Position numbers and translations under genes: made by a program. The notes below the pieces were generated by a model. It ran no database searches, was not told the DNA's origin, and saw only the letters and a list, made by a program, of their open reading frames with translations. From Zoogloeaceae bacterium (GTDB taxonomy: Bacteria > Pseudomonadota > Gammaproteobacteria > Burkholderiales > Rhodocyclaceae): DNA of 5,330 nucleotides. This document shows positions 5,320 through 5,330 of the stretch, piece after piece; the stretch's first letter is position 1, and each line of letters starts with the position of its first letter. The stretch lies in the NCBI GenBank assembly GCA_031290955.1, contig JAISLJ010000071.1, positions 1 through 5,330 of the forward strand, in the 5' to 3' direction.

Positions 5320-5330
5320 GCGGCGGCGGA

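Larger units (their letters stand above)
4951..5330. other. Non-coding, repeat-rich right end after dadA
   Basis: No intact gene is recognised here. In order the segment holds two hairpins after dadA, the minus-strand RHS remnant, a 10-bp tandem repeat, a pair of direct repeats and a REP-like foldback. Plus-strand frames of up to 100 codons cross it, but their peptides show no recognisable family and run antisense to the RHS-like reading. Local composition falls to about 40% G+C in 5221-5280, unlike the genes on the left, which fits acquired DNA at the edge of a conserved gene block. Confidence 0.55.

Noticed and set aside
5226..5330. Possible CRISPR array
   Set aside because: There are only two diverged repeats with a 5-bp gap, and no regular repeat-spacer series.

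Overview
The window is a compact, high-G+C core-genome segment, most likely from a betaproteobacterium. The evidence is the gmk-rpoZ-spoT gene order, the ValS N-terminus (MELAKSFEP...RRWYPEWE) and the style of the RpoZ and SpoT proteins. The order placement is inference; I cannot name a genus.

Layout. Positions 1-113 (minus strand) hold the first 37 codons of valS (valyl-tRNA synthetase), leaving the window at the left edge. A 418-bp divergent intergenic region (114-531) follows. It carries a perfect TATAAT for valS, a TACAAT candidate for gmk, and several small inverted repeats, including a perfect 13-bp hairpin. Then come four plus-strand genes packed head to tail: gmk (532-1152), rpoZ (1202-1408), a long bifunctional-type relA/spoT homologue (1442-3673) and dadA (3670-4950). 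The last two overlap by 4 bp (ATGA). The right end (4951-5330) contains no intact gene. It has hairpins just after dadA, a minus-strand remnant of an RHS/YD-repeat protein, a 10-bp tandem duplication, a pair of 19-bp direct repeats and a foldback element resembling REP-type repeats. Part of this segment (5221-5280, about 40% G+C by my count) is clearly more A+T-rich than the genes, which suggests accessory or mobile DNA.

How the genes fit together. Gmk converts GMP to GDP and so feeds the GTP/GDP pool that is the (p)ppGpp synthetase substrate. RpoZ is the RNA polymerase omega subunit, which forms part of a ppGpp binding site in proteobacterial RNA polymerase. The RelA/SpoT protein makes and degrades (p)ppGpp. 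DadA, a quinone-linked D-amino acid dehydrogenase, is the unusual member: its start overlaps the spoT stop, so it is probably co-translated with the stringent-response gene.

The coding part is ordinary. The observations worth a second look are the spoT-dadA coupling, a substituted residue in the synthetase RXKD motif, the structured valS-gmk intergenic region, and the repeat-rich right edge. I see no convincing undescribed multi-gene system.
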